From positions 1 through 17,884 of the forward strand of contig RFPW01000028.1 of NCBI GenBank assembly GCA_009925965.1: DNA of 17,884 bases. Reading direction: 5' to 3'. Under the pieces are notes generated by a model, which ran no database searches, was not told the DNA's origin, and saw only the letters and a list, made by a program, of their open reading frames with translations. Position numbers and translations under genes: made by a program. Position 1 is the first letter of the stretch, and each line of letters starts with the position of its first letter. Source of the stretch: Betaproteobacteria bacterium (GTDB lineage Bacteria; Pseudomonadota; Gammaproteobacteria; Burkholderiales; Burkholderiaceae_E). Below, one piece after another: positions 1 through 8,200 of this stretch.

Positions 1-377
1 AGCGGACCAGCGGTCTGAGCGTTGAGTGAATCGGCGCGCCCGTCCCAGAAAAATCCGCCGGTCGGCGTGCCCTCATCGTCAAAGTGAAACTCAGTATTGG
101 TAGCCAGGTAGCGCACCGACTGCGAAGCCCGCAATCCCTGAACCTTCAGATCGATCCCGCCCATCTGGGCGGCCGAATCGTTGGGTGCCGCATGTCCCGT
201 CGCGGCGGCATGACAACTGGCACATGACTGCTGTCCAGAAGCCGACAAGGCTGGGTCATTGAATGCCTTTTGGCCCACCAAAACGGCGGTCACTGGGGCT
301 TCGGGGGGCTTGCTGCAGGCACTCAGGAAGGCACCGATCGTGCACAACAGCGAAACGGCCAGAGCAGACACTCTCAT
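1..377 (-). CDS. Di-haem cytochrome c peroxidase / MauG-family lipoprotein, 3' end beyond left edge
   Basis: Translating the complement from the ATG at 375-377 gives 125 residues before the window ends, so only the N-terminal part is present. Residues 1-20 look like a lipoprotein signal with lipobox LSAC (Cys21). A haem c motif CASCH (Cys52, Cys55, His56) is followed by GFFWDGRADSL around residues 108-118, typical of the bacterial di-haem peroxidase/MauG family. Known members reduce H2O2 or oxidise protein side chains using two c-type haems in the periplasm; the second haem site would lie outside the window. An in-frame TGA sits four codons upstream of the ATG and GTGAGG gives a ribosome site, so the start is well fixed. 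The upstream Fur box suggests iron-dependent expression. Whether it acts as a peroxidase or in another oxidation cannot be told from this fragment. Confidence 0.85.
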   Translation of the reverse strand, partial: MRVSALAVSLLCTIGAFLSACSKPPEAPVTAVLVGQKAFNDPALSASGQQSCASCHAAATGHAAPNDSAAQMGGIDLKVQGLRASQSVRYLATNTEFHFDDEGTPTGGFFWDGRADSLNAQTAGP

Positions 378-409
378 CGGTGGGCCTCACTCGAACACGG
401 GAGGCTCAC

Positions 410-438
410 ATTTTAAATGACAATCATTCTCGTTTGAA
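410..438 (-). promoter_or_regulatory. Predicted sigma70-type promoter of the di-haem peroxidase gene
   Basis: On the minus strand a -35-like TTCAAA (plus 433-438, 4 of 6 consensus bases) and a -10-like TAAAAT (plus 410-415, 5 of 6) are separated by exactly 17 bases. Transcription would begin near 403, leaving a leader of roughly 25 bases before the ATG at 377. The Fur-like box fills the spacer, the expected place for repression by iron-loaded Fur. The call is by consensus matching only. Confidence 0.5.
413..431 (-). promoter_or_regulatory. Fur box
   Basis: The 19 bases at 413-431 match the classical Fur consensus GATAATGATAATCATTATC at 14 of 19 positions, with a near-palindromic core AATGACAATCATT. 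The site begins 36 bases upstream of the di-haem peroxidase ATG and lies between that gene's predicted -35 and -10 elements. Bound Fe(II)-Fur would block RNA polymerase, so the peroxidase gene should be induced under iron limitation. The neighbouring leftward gene at 493-828 ends upstream of this site and would not be controlled by it. Confidence 0.6.
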
Positions 439-492
439 CGGAGCGCTGTGCGTTTTGCCCCAAACGGCCGACGACTTCTCCTGATATTCCGT

Positions 493-828
493 TCAGTGCA
501 ACGTCTGCTCATCCTTGAGAGCCTGATCAAGCATCTGGGCATAGGCCAACATATCCGCCGGGATCTCGACGCCGGTTGCCTGGGACCGCAGACGAAGTCG
601 ATAGGAATACAGCTCGAGCAGATCTCGCGCGTTCTTGCGCACGCTGTTCGAGAGGCGGGCGAGTACTTTCTTTGGAACTAACGACTGTGAATCGCCACCC
701 TTTGCCATCGGCGTTTCGTGGGCCACATGCACGAGGATTGCGTGGATCTCCCGATCCAGGAGTGAGCCCAATGCATCCAGACGTCGCTCGTAAATCGAAA
801 GGTTGGATTGCTCAAGAGAATATTTCAT
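493..828 (-). CDS. Hypothetical 111-residue soluble protein
   Basis: I do not recognise a family. The product is 111 residues, rich in Leu, Arg, Glu and Asp, with no signal peptide, membrane segment, cysteine or obvious catalytic motif. It looks mainly alpha-helical: helical stretches around residues 5-38 and 50-78 and a C-terminal helix around 88-106. A small cytoplasmic helical protein is the most that can be said. The ATG at 826-828 is preceded by two bases (CA) and then a run of ten G (plus-strand C 831-840) that occupies the usual Shine-Dalgarno position. A perfect TATAAT lies further upstream at 898-903. The gene ends about 60 bases before the Fur box of the di-haem peroxidase gene. Its frame looks protein-like, but expression is unproven. 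Confidence 0.6.
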   Translation of the reverse strand: MKYSLEQSNLSIYERRLDALGSLLDREIHAILVHVAHETPMAKGGDSQSLVPKKVLARLSNSVRKNARDLLELYSYRLRLRSQATGVEIPADMLAYAQMLDQALKDEQTLH

Positions 829-987
829 TGCCCCCCCCCCGAACCCCGAAATGGGGCTGATGGCGCAAGTCTGAACCCTATGTGCCAGGTTTCCATCATT
901 ATATTAAGCTTTAATACAAGCAAATACCGGTTAGTTACAACCCTTGAATGCACTCCAACAACACGCCGATTTATTTAAAAAATTGAA
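829..987. promoter_or_regulatory. Divergent AT-rich intergenic region with a leftward -10 element
   Basis: These 159 bases separate the leftward 111-residue gene from the rightward haloacid dehalogenase gene and are clearly more AT-rich than their surroundings. The minus strand carries a perfect TATAAT (plus 898-903) about 70 bases upstream of the 111-residue gene's ATG; no convincing -35 stands at the right distance. Next to it is an inverted repeat ATTAA-GCT-TTAAT (902-914). For the rightward gene, TTGAAT around 944-949 is a weak -35 candidate, with an AT-rich TTTATTTAAA block near 971-980 downstream. No regulator binding site is recognisable. Confidence 0.35.
831..840. repeat. Homopolymer C10/G10 tract at the ribosome-binding position of the 111-residue gene
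   Basis: Ten consecutive C on the plus strand read as ten G in the mRNA of the leftward gene at 493-828, ending two bases before its ATG. It is the only purine-rich segment available for ribosome binding. Beside it, CCCC (844-847) and GGGG (853-856) can form a hairpin with a five-base loop. The CCCC formed in the mRNA from 853-856 could alternatively pair with the G10 tract. Homopolymers of this length are prone to slippage in replication and to errors in sequencing. Confidence 0.75.
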
Positions 988-1752
988 ATGAAACCCATTG
1001 CTCAACATGATCAATCGCCCGTGGCGGCAAAGGTCGTTGCCTTTGACGTCTTTGGCACCGTTGTCGACTGGCACGGCAGCCTCGCCCGGGAGTTGGAGGC
1101 GCTGTATCCCACAATCAACGCTGATTCATTCGCAAGTGCCTGGCGCGCGGGCTATCAACCCGCAATGGCCCGCGTCCGAAGCGGCGAAATGCCGTGGACC
1201 CGAATCGACGACCTTCACCGCTTGATTCTGGACGATATCCTTCCCAAATTTGGCATGGATCATCTGAATGAACTAGAGCGCCAGCACCTCAACCGCGCGT
1301 GGCACCGGCTGTCACCATGGCCAGACAGCGTTGAAGGACTGCAACGACTCAAGCGTCGTTACACGATTTGTACGCTTTCGAATGGCAATATTGGCCTTCT
1401 GACCAACATGGCCAAGAACGCGGGACTGCCCTGGGATTGCATCCTGAGCGCAGAAGTCTTTCGGGCCTACAAGCCTGATCCAGACACCTATTTGGGGGTT
1501 GCGAGGACTTTCGATCTGGCGCCAAATGAAGTCATGTTGGTCGCAGCTCACCAAGATGACCTGGACGCAGCGCGCGCCTGTGGACTACAGACGGCTTACA
1601 TCGAACGCCCTTTTGAGTTTGGGGCCCAACACCCTAAAGACGTCTCTCCCTCGGCCACCAATACATTCCATGCCAGGGATATTAATCATCTCGCGGATCA
1701 GCTCTGTGATCGCCCCTCCGGCAAACCCGCCCAGCGACCAACGATCTGGTGA
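988..1752 (+). CDS. Haloacid dehalogenase, type II (HAD superfamily)
   Basis: A 254-residue cytoplasmic HAD hydrolase of the L-2-haloacid dehalogenase type, which hydrolyses (S)-2-haloacids to (R)-2-hydroxyacids through an aspartyl ester. Motif I is AFDVFGTVVDW with nucleophile Asp20. Motif II is CTLSNGN with Ser131 and Asn132. Motif III is Lys162 in AYKPDPDTY. Motif IV is VAAHQDD (His188, Asp190, Asp191), where the classical dehalogenases have a Ser-Ser-Asn type segment. The cap domain is residues 30-110. Sequences with VAAHxDD are commonly annotated type II dehalogenases but few have been tested, so the true substrate may be another small acid or a phosphate ester. No clear ribosome site precedes the ATG at 988; an in-frame GTG at 1021, just before the conserved core, is an alternative start. 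The 3' end overlaps the opposite-strand binding-protein gene by 55 bases. Confidence 0.88.
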   Translation: MKPIAQHDQSPVAAKVVAFDVFGTVVDWHGSLARELEALYPTINADSFASAWRAGYQPAMARVRSGEMPWTRIDDLHRLILDDILPKFGMDHLNELERQHLNRAWHRLSPWPDSVEGLQRLKRRYTICTLSNGNIGLLTNMAKNAGLPWDCILSAEVFRAYKPDPDTYLGVARTFDLAPNEVMLVAAHQDDLDAARACGLQTAYIERPFEFGAQHPKDVSPSATNTFHARDINHLADQLCDRPSGKPAQRPTIW

Positions 1753-2528
1753 ATCTGGGCGAGGCCATCTGTCAACGCCGCTGGACCCGGCTGAAGAATG
1801 TCGGGGGATTTGATCTCGAATACCTGACCGCTCCGAACCGCATTGATTTGGTCCCAGCCAGGTCTACTGATGACGGCGTCGGATCGGAATTTCTTGCCAC
1901 ACCATGAGCCGATGATGATGTCCGGGTTGCGTTGCACGATCTGATGAGAATCCGCAATGATGCGGTTCTTACCGAGAGGCTCGAGCGCCAATTCCGGAAA
2001 ACAGTCCTGCCCACCCGCAAGCTCGATCAGCTCGGAAACCCATCGGATCGCGCTGATCGGCGGATCGTCCCATTCTTCGAAATAGATCCGCGGCTTGCGA
2101 TTCAGGCGCCCGGCGGTCTCGCGAATCTTCTGGTGATCCACCCGGATGTTCTCGATGAGTGCCTGTCCACGTTCGTGCGCTCCCACCATGGCGGCGACCT
2201 GGAACATCATCGAAAAAATCTCTTCGACGCTGCGCTGATTGAACACCGTCACCTGGATTCCGTGTTGAATCAGATCGCGGGCAATGTCGGCCTGTAAGTC
2301 GGAAAAACCGAAGACGCAATCCGGCTTGAGGGCGACGATCTGATCGATCTTCGCGCGCAAAAATGCGCTGACCTTGGGCTTTTCAAGGCGTGCTCGGCGA
2401 GGACGCACCGTATAGCCCGAAATCCCCACAATGCGCCTCTCTTCTCCTAGCAAATACAGCCACTCCGTGGTTTCCTCGGTGAGGCAAACGATGCGCTGTG
2501 GCCCCCAATCCGGATGCAATGTTGACAA
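1698..2528 (-). CDS. Cobalamin/Fe-siderophore-type binding protein (BtuF fold), no signal peptide
   Basis: The 276-residue product has the ABC-transporter class III binding-protein fold (PF01497 type). Residues 12-40 form the first beta-alpha unit (RIVCLTEETTEWLYLLG), with KVSAFLRAKIDQIVALKPD following near residues 50-70, a central helix, and a C-terminal lobe holding YFEEWDDPP (about 147-155) and IIIGSWCGKKFR. Known relatives bind vitamin B12 or ferric siderophores in the periplasm, but this one starts with MSTLHPDWGPQ and has no leader. The start is a TTG at 2526-2528 preceded by AGGAGG at 7 bases. An in-frame TAA ten codons upstream leaves no room for a signal sequence, so the protein should be cytoplasmic. 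Leaderless relatives with the same EEWD and GSWCGKK segments are, as I recall, widespread and often annotated cobalamin-binding; their role is unclear. No permease or ATPase gene lies nearby. It diverges from chrA. Confidence 0.8.
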   Translation of the reverse strand: MSTLHPDWGPQRIVCLTEETTEWLYLLGEERRIVGISGYTVRPRRARLEKPKVSAFLRAKIDQIVALKPDCVFGFSDLQADIARDLIQHGIQVTVFNQRSVEEIFSMMFQVAAMVGAHERGQALIENIRVDHQKIRETAGRLNRKPRIYFEEWDDPPISAIRWVSELIELAGGQDCFPELALEPLGKNRIIADSHQIVQRNPDIIIGSWCGKKFRSDAVISRPGWDQINAVRSGQVFEIKSPDILQPGPAALTDGLAQIHQIVGRWAGLPEGRSQS

Positions 2529-2535
2529 CGACTTT

Positions 2536-2541
2536 CCTCCT
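2536..2541 (-). promoter_or_regulatory. Strong ribosome-binding site fixing a TTG start
   Basis: On the minus strand AGGAGG at 2536-2541 stands 7 bases before TTG (2526-2528). This perfect Shine-Dalgarno supports the TTG as the true initiation codon of the binding-protein gene and argues against a longer, exported form. Confidence 0.75.
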
Positions 2542-2595
2542 AAGATCAGGGGTTTCCCTTAAGCTATTGTTTCGATTCAGAGCGCTACCCTTTGC

Positions 2596-3963
2596 ATGAA
2601 CGCCCCCACCCAGCCGATCACGGGCGCCCCGGGCCCCATCTCTTTTTGGCAAGCCTTCAGGTTCTGGTTAAAACTGGGTTTCATCAGCTTTGGTGGACCC
2701 GCCGGGCAAATTGCCATCTTGCATCAGGAGCTGGTCGAGAATCGACGCTGGATTTCAGAACGACGTTTCCTGCACGCACTCAACTATTGCATGCTCCTGC
2801 CCGGGCCCGAGGCCCAGCAGCTAGCGACCTACCTGGGTTGGCTCATGCACCGCACCTGGGGCGGCATTGTGGCTGGCGCCCTGTTCGTGCTGCCATCGCT
2901 GGCGATCCTGATTGGCCTGTCCTGGATCTATTTCGCGTTCGGTGAGACTACGATCGTCTCCGGCCTCTTTTATGGCATCAAACCCGCGGTGGCCGCGATC
3001 GTCATCCAGGCGACCTACCGGATCGGAACCCGAGCCCTCAAGAACAAATGGCTCTGGATCATCGCGGCCGATGCCTTCGTGGCGATCTTTTGGTTGAATG
3101 CACCGTTCCCCCTGATCATCGCAACCGCGGCGCTCGTCGGTTTCATCGGCGGGCGGCTAGCGCCACACGTTTTCCAGACCAGTAGCGGGCATGGCGGCGC
3201 GAACAAGCGCTGGGGAGCCGCACTGATCGACGATGACACGCCCGCCCCCGAACACGCTCGTTTCCGATGGTCACGGTTGTGCCTAGTGATGGCCTGGGGG
3301 AGCGTCCTATGGGCGTTGCCGATGGGGCTACTGACCTATTTTTGGGGTTGGGAGCACACCTTTACGCAAATGGGTTGGTTCTTCACAAAGGCGGCACTCC
3401 TGACTTTTGGCGGCGCCTATGCGGTCCTGCCTTACGTGGTGCAAGGGGCTGTCAACCAATACGCCTGGGTCACCCCCACCCAAATGATGGATGGGCTGGC
3501 CCTGGGAGAAACCACGCCCGGGCCGCTCATCATGATCGTAGCGTTCGTCGGGTTTGCCGGCGGTTACTCGAAGCTGGTCCTTGGGCCGGAGGCGCCGATT
3601 CTGGCTGGTGCCATCGCCGCTTGTCTGGTGACCTGGTTTACCTTTCTGCCGTCATTCGTGTTCATTTTTGCGGGTGGCCCCTTCATCGAATCGACCCACA
3701 ACAATCTCAACTTAACGGCCCCTTTGACTGCGATCACTGCGGCGGTGGTCGGGGTCATTCTCAATCTCGCTCTCTTCTTTGGCCAGCATGTGCTTTGGCC
3801 CCAAGGATTCGGGGGCACGATTGACGTCGTCGCAGCTGCGATCGCGCTCGGTGCTGCAATCGCTTTGTTTGGCTTCAAGCGATCGGTGATTCAGGTGGTC
3901 GTCGCCTGCGCAGTCGCAGGATTGGCGATTAAGGCGCTAACACTCGGTGACTTTGGGCTATAA
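2596..3963 (+). CDS. chrA: Chromate efflux transporter ChrA
   Basis: A 455-residue inner-membrane protein of the long-chain CHR family, which expels chromate from the cytoplasm using the proton motive force. It has the two homologous halves typical of bidomain ChrA. The N-terminal half carries SFGGPAGQIA (residues 31-40) and LLPGPEAQQLATYLG (67-81). The C-terminal half carries LTFGGAYAVLPYV (269-281) and GLALGETTPGPL (300-311). About ten hydrophobic helices are visible, with a polar linker around residues 190-225. Length and both signature pairs match the family, so the protein looks intact. The ATG at 2596 is the first in frame; the ribosome site is weak. The gene diverges from the leaderless binding protein (67 bases between starts) and overlaps the leftward outer-membrane efflux gene by 6 bases at its 3' end. 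No chrB or other chromate gene is in the window. Confidence 0.95.
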   Translation: MNAPTQPITGAPGPISFWQAFRFWLKLGFISFGGPAGQIAILHQELVENRRWISERRFLHALNYCMLLPGPEAQQLATYLGWLMHRTWGGIVAGALFVLPSLAILIGLSWIYFAFGETTIVSGLFYGIKPAVAAIVIQATYRIGTRALKNKWLWIIAADAFVAIFWLNAPFPLIIATAALVGFIGGRLAPHVFQTSSGHGGANKRWGAALIDDDTPAPEHARFRWSRLCLVMAWGSVLWALPMGLLTYFWGWEHTFTQMGWFFTKAALLTFGGAYAVLPYVVQGAVNQYAWVTPTQMMDGLALGETTPGPLIMIVAFVGFAGGYSKLVLGPEAPILAGAIAACLVTWFTFLPSFVFIFAGGPFIESTHNNLNLTAPLTAITAAVVGVILNLALFFGQHVLWPQGFGGTIDVVAAAIALGAAIALFGFKRSVIQVVVACAVAGLAIKALTLGDFGL

Positions 3964-5238
3964 GCCCGACAGCCGCTCGAGTTCGATGCGGGCGAGGGCA
4001 ACCGAGTGGCGCGCCACTATGAGCTCATTACGGACGAGCCGAAATTGGCGCTGGGCGTCGAGTGTTTCGAGAATGCCGCGCTCGCCCACTCGGTAAGCGG
4101 CTTCCGCCGTATTCAGAATGGCGCGGGCGCGAGTCACGATCCCGGAGTCCAGGGCCTGAAGTTGGACCTGGGCTGCCTGCCAACCGAGCCACGCGGATTC
4201 GAAACCCTGCTGGATTTCGAGTTTCTTGAAATCGAGTACCGCCTGCGCGCGCGCTGCGGACGCAACAGCCTGAGCAATGGGTCCCTGACGCTGATCGAGC
4301 AGCGGCACGCTCACCTGAGCGCCAATCCGAGTAAGCGACGAGCTTGGATCGAGTTCGTGGGTTGCCCGCAGCGTCACTCTTGGGAGAACCTGAATCCGTT
4401 CGAACTGAATTTCCTGGCGGGCCCGCTTGAGTTCACTCTGCGCGGCAATCAGATCCGGATTACGGTCATCAAGTTCCACGCGTAGCTTTTCGTAGTCACC
4501 CAGCGTCAACGGGCCAGGAACCGCGCCCCGCGCTGCCACCTGAAAATCATCGGGCAAAGGGGAACCGACGACGCGCCGTAGCTCGACCTTGGTTTGCAAG
4601 GCACGCAGGCGAGCTGTGTCGAGTACTTTGCGTGCAATCGCCACTTCGGTCTCGGCACGAGTGAGATCGAATCGCGCGATCTCGCCCGCCCGCGCACTCA
4701 CGGCAATGCGGTCCCGGATCTGCTCGGTCAATGCCAGATCTTCGGCCGCTGCCTTTTCTTCTTCAGCCAGCCGCAACAAGTCCGCACTGGCCTTGCGGAC
4801 CGAGGACACCACCAATCGGTCAATGATGACGCTCTGAGCACTCACCAGCGACACCCGCTGCTCGGCCAAATCGCGTCGGGCCTGACGCAGCACCGGCCAC
4901 TCGAGCGGTTGCATCACCCCGATTAAAGGCGCCGAGCCCGAGGTTCCGTCGGTGCGGCGGGCGTCGCTTCGACCGATCTGAAGCTCGAACTCCGGATTGG
5001 GCAGCGCGCGTGCGGTTTGGACCCCCGCCCAAGCACCTGCCAAATCGGCCTTTGCCTGCGCCACCAATGGGCTATCGCGCTTGGCGAGTTCGATCAACTG
5101 GGCCACCGGGATGACCGGCGCCCCCGTTGGTGGCGGACTCGCTGCGGATACAACCCCACACGCCAGGGTCGATCCCAACAGGACCAGATTCAGGCCCCAA
5201 CGCAAACCAGTGCTGACCAAGCCAGTTCTACGATTCAT
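3958..5238 (-). CDS. Outer-membrane efflux channel, TolC/CzcC family
   Basis: The 426-residue product is the outer-membrane factor of the adjacent heavy-metal RND pump. An N-terminal leader (hydrophobic from about residue 13 to 32, ending near GVVSAAS) is followed by a short Pro-rich linker and IPVAQLIELAKRDSPLVAQA, the usual start of the OEP domain. Two long alpha-helical repeats follow, with ALPNPEFELQIG near residues 79-90 and a closing YRVGERGILETLDAQRQF near 380-397. Such proteins form trimeric barrels with a periplasmic tunnel that receives ions from the pump. The ATG lies inside the last codons of the pump gene (11-base overlap ATGAATCGTAG), so translation is probably coupled. The 3' end meets chrA tail to tail with a 6-base overlap. 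It is the last gene of the operon. Confidence 0.9.
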   Translation of the reverse strand: MNRRTGLVSTGLRWGLNLVLLGSTLACGVVSAASPPPTGAPVIPVAQLIELAKRDSPLVAQAKADLAGAWAGVQTARALPNPEFELQIGRSDARRTDGTSGSAPLIGVMQPLEWPVLRQARRDLAEQRVSLVSAQSVIIDRLVVSSVRKASADLLRLAEEEKAAAEDLALTEQIRDRIAVSARAGEIARFDLTRAETEVAIARKVLDTARLRALQTKVELRRVVGSPLPDDFQVAARGAVPGPLTLGDYEKLRVELDDRNPDLIAAQSELKRARQEIQFERIQVLPRVTLRATHELDPSSSLTRIGAQVSVPLLDQRQGPIAQAVASAARAQAVLDFKKLEIQQGFESAWLGWQAAQVQLQALDSGIVTRARAILNTAEAAYRVGERGILETLDAQRQFRLVRNELIVARHSVALARIELERLSGL

Positions 5239-8200
5239 TATTTTTCAACTCGGATTCACTGTCGAACCAGCGATAAAACGCGGGCAGCATGACCAGGGTC
5301 AACAGGGTGGACGTGATCAATCCACCGATCACCACGACCGCAAGCGGGCGCTGGACTTCGGACCCCGGGCCCACCGAGAACAAGAACGGAATCAGCCCAA
5401 GCATCGCCACCGTTGCCGTAATCATGACGGGACGAAACCGGGCCTGGGCGCCCTCCACAATCGACTCATCAAGGCCCATTCCAGACTGTCGACGCTCGCG
5501 AATCGCGCTCACGAGAACCACGCCGTTGAGAACCGCGATGCCCCAGAGGGCGATAAAACCAACAGACGCCGGTACGGACAGGTATTCCCCGGAGATAAAC
5601 AAGCCCAGAACCCCGCCAATCGAGGCCAGGGGCAGCACGCTGATGATGAGCGTCGCAAGCCTGAGCGAGCCAAACAACATGAACAGGAGAAAATAGATCG
5701 CCGCAATAGTGATCGGAACGATCACGGCAAGATGCCCGAGCGCCCGCTCCAGATTTTGAAACTGCCCGCCCCATTCCAAGGTGTAGCCCGACGGCAGGGT
5801 AACCTCCGCCGCGACCTTGGTTTGAAGTTCACGGACAAAGCCGCCGAGATCACGGCCATGGACGTTCATGCCGACGACGATCCGGCGACGTCCTAATTCG
5901 CGAGAGATCTGCGCAGGCCCCTCTCGAACCTCAATGCGGGCAATGCTTTCGAGTGGGATTTGCGCACGCCCCGGCGTCGTCAGCAACAGATTGCCAATCG
6001 CCTGAGGGTTATTTCTGAAGCGCTCGGGAACCCGAACCGCCGCCGCAAATCGCCGCTCGCCTTCGTAGATATCGGTCACCCGTTGACCGCCAAGCGCGAC
6101 CTCGATGAGGTCATTCACATCGGCGACATTGATGCCATGCCGGGCAATTGCGGCCCGGTCAATGTCGATCGTCAGGTACTGTTGACCACTGATTTTCTCG
6201 ACCCGGATATCGCGTGCACCGGTAATTGAAGAACCCACGCGAGCCAGGCTGTTCGCAGTCGACAACAAGAGTTCGAGATCGTCGCCAAAAATCTTGATCG
6301 CGACGTCCGAGCGCACGCCCGTCACCATTTCGGCGACCCGGGCGGAAATTGGCTGAGCCATGACGACGCTTACACCGGGAATCGCCTTGAGCTTGTCTCG
6401 AATCGCGTCCTGAATCGTCTCCTGGGTCCAGCCCTCGGGCCACTGGTCGCGGGGCTTCAGACTCACCACCGGCGTCGATTCGTTTTGAGACTGGGGGTCG
6501 GCCGGCGACTCCCCACGCCCGACTGACGAAACCGAAGTCAGTACACCCGGCACCTCCTGAGTCAACTGCATTGCGCGCATTTCCATCCGGGTCGACTCTT
6601 CGAGCGAGATGTTCGGGACCCGAATGATCCCCGGAACGATCGACCCCTCTTTCATTTCCGGAATGAATGCAGTTCCAAGAAAGGGGATCAGAGCGATGGC
6701 CGCTCCAAAAATCGCAATCGCCAGAAGCAGGGTCTTCCGGGCATGGCCCATAGACCAGGCCAACATCGGTCGGTAAGGCGCGCGCAACCAACGGACAAGG
6801 CGGGTATCTTCCTCGGCCCCACCGCGCAACAAGAAGCTCGAGAGCACTGGCGTGAGCGAGAGTGAGAGCACGAGCGACACGGCCAAGGCAATCGCGATGG
6901 TGTAGGCCAGGGGGGCGAACATTTTGCCCTCCATGCCCTTGAGGCTCATTAGCGGCAGAAACACGAGGATGATGATGCCCACGCCAAAGATGACCGGCGT
7001 GGCGACCTCTGTAGTCGCTTTAAAAATGGCTTGAGCATGGCCAGCGGCGTTGGTAGGCGGCGCATGCGACAGGCGCGAAAACGCATTCTCGACGACCACC
7101 ACAGATCCATCCACCATGAGCCCAATCGCGATCGCAAGCCCGCCCAGACTCATGAGGTTGGCCGACAAACCAACGGCGTTCATGATCAAGAACGTGATGA
7201 GCGGCGTGAGAATGAGGGTGGCGACGACAATCAGGCTTGAGCGAACATCGCCCAAAAACAAGAACAAGATCAAAATAACCAGTACAACCCCTTCAGCCAG
7301 CACTTTGGAGACCGTCCAGATCGCCGAGTCGATCAGTTCAGACCGGTCGTAATAGGGCACGAGTTGCAAGCCGTCGGGGAGCATTCCACTGGAGTTGATC
7401 TTATTGACCCGCTCCTTGACCCGGCTGACGACCTCCTTGGCATTTCCGCCAGCGATCATCATGACCACCGCCCCGACCGACTCGGTCGTACCGTTCTTGA
7501 TCACGGAACCAACCCGAACTTGAGTGCCGAGTTGAACGTCAGCGACCTGTCGCAAAAAAACCGGGATGCCGTCGGTGGCGCGGATCACAATCCGTTGAAA
7601 GTCTTCGACGGAATGAATCAAACCCAGGCCCCGAATCAGGAACTGTTCGGAGTTTTGGGCCAACACTCCGCCACCAGCATTCGCGTTATTGGCGGCTACA
7701 GCCTCATAGACCTGGCGAACGGTTAGCCCAAAGTGCCGCAAGCGATCGGGGTCGACCATGACCTGATACTGGCGAACGTAGCCCCCTTGTGAATTGATTT
7801 CGGCCACGCCCGGAATGGATCGCAACTGGGGACGCACGACCCAGTCTTGGATCGTTCGCCGATCGGTCAGTTCCTGCACCGTGAGCGCCCGTCCTGCATC
7901 CGTGGGCTTGTCTAGCGTGTACTGATAGATCTCACCAAGACCAGTACTGACCGGCCCTAGTAAGGGCGTTACCCCAACGGGCATTCGGTCGCGGATTTCA
8001 ACCAGGCGCTCGGACACGAGCTGACGCGCGAAATACACCTTGGTGGAGTCGGTAAAAACCAGAGTGATCAGCGACAAGCCGGGTTTGTTCAGAGACCTCA
8101 TTTCGGTCAAACCGGGGATGCCGGTCATACCAATCTCGATCGGTGCCGTGATAAAGCGCTCGACCTCCTCGGGCGATCGGCCTGGGGCGTCCGTGGCGAT

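Noticed and set aside
4997..5896. A long rightward open frame (299 codons) opposite the channel and pump genes
   Set aside because: Its product is Arg/Gln/Asp-rich low-complexity sequence, as expected from the antisense strand of GC-rich genes, and the opposite strand encodes clear RND proteins.
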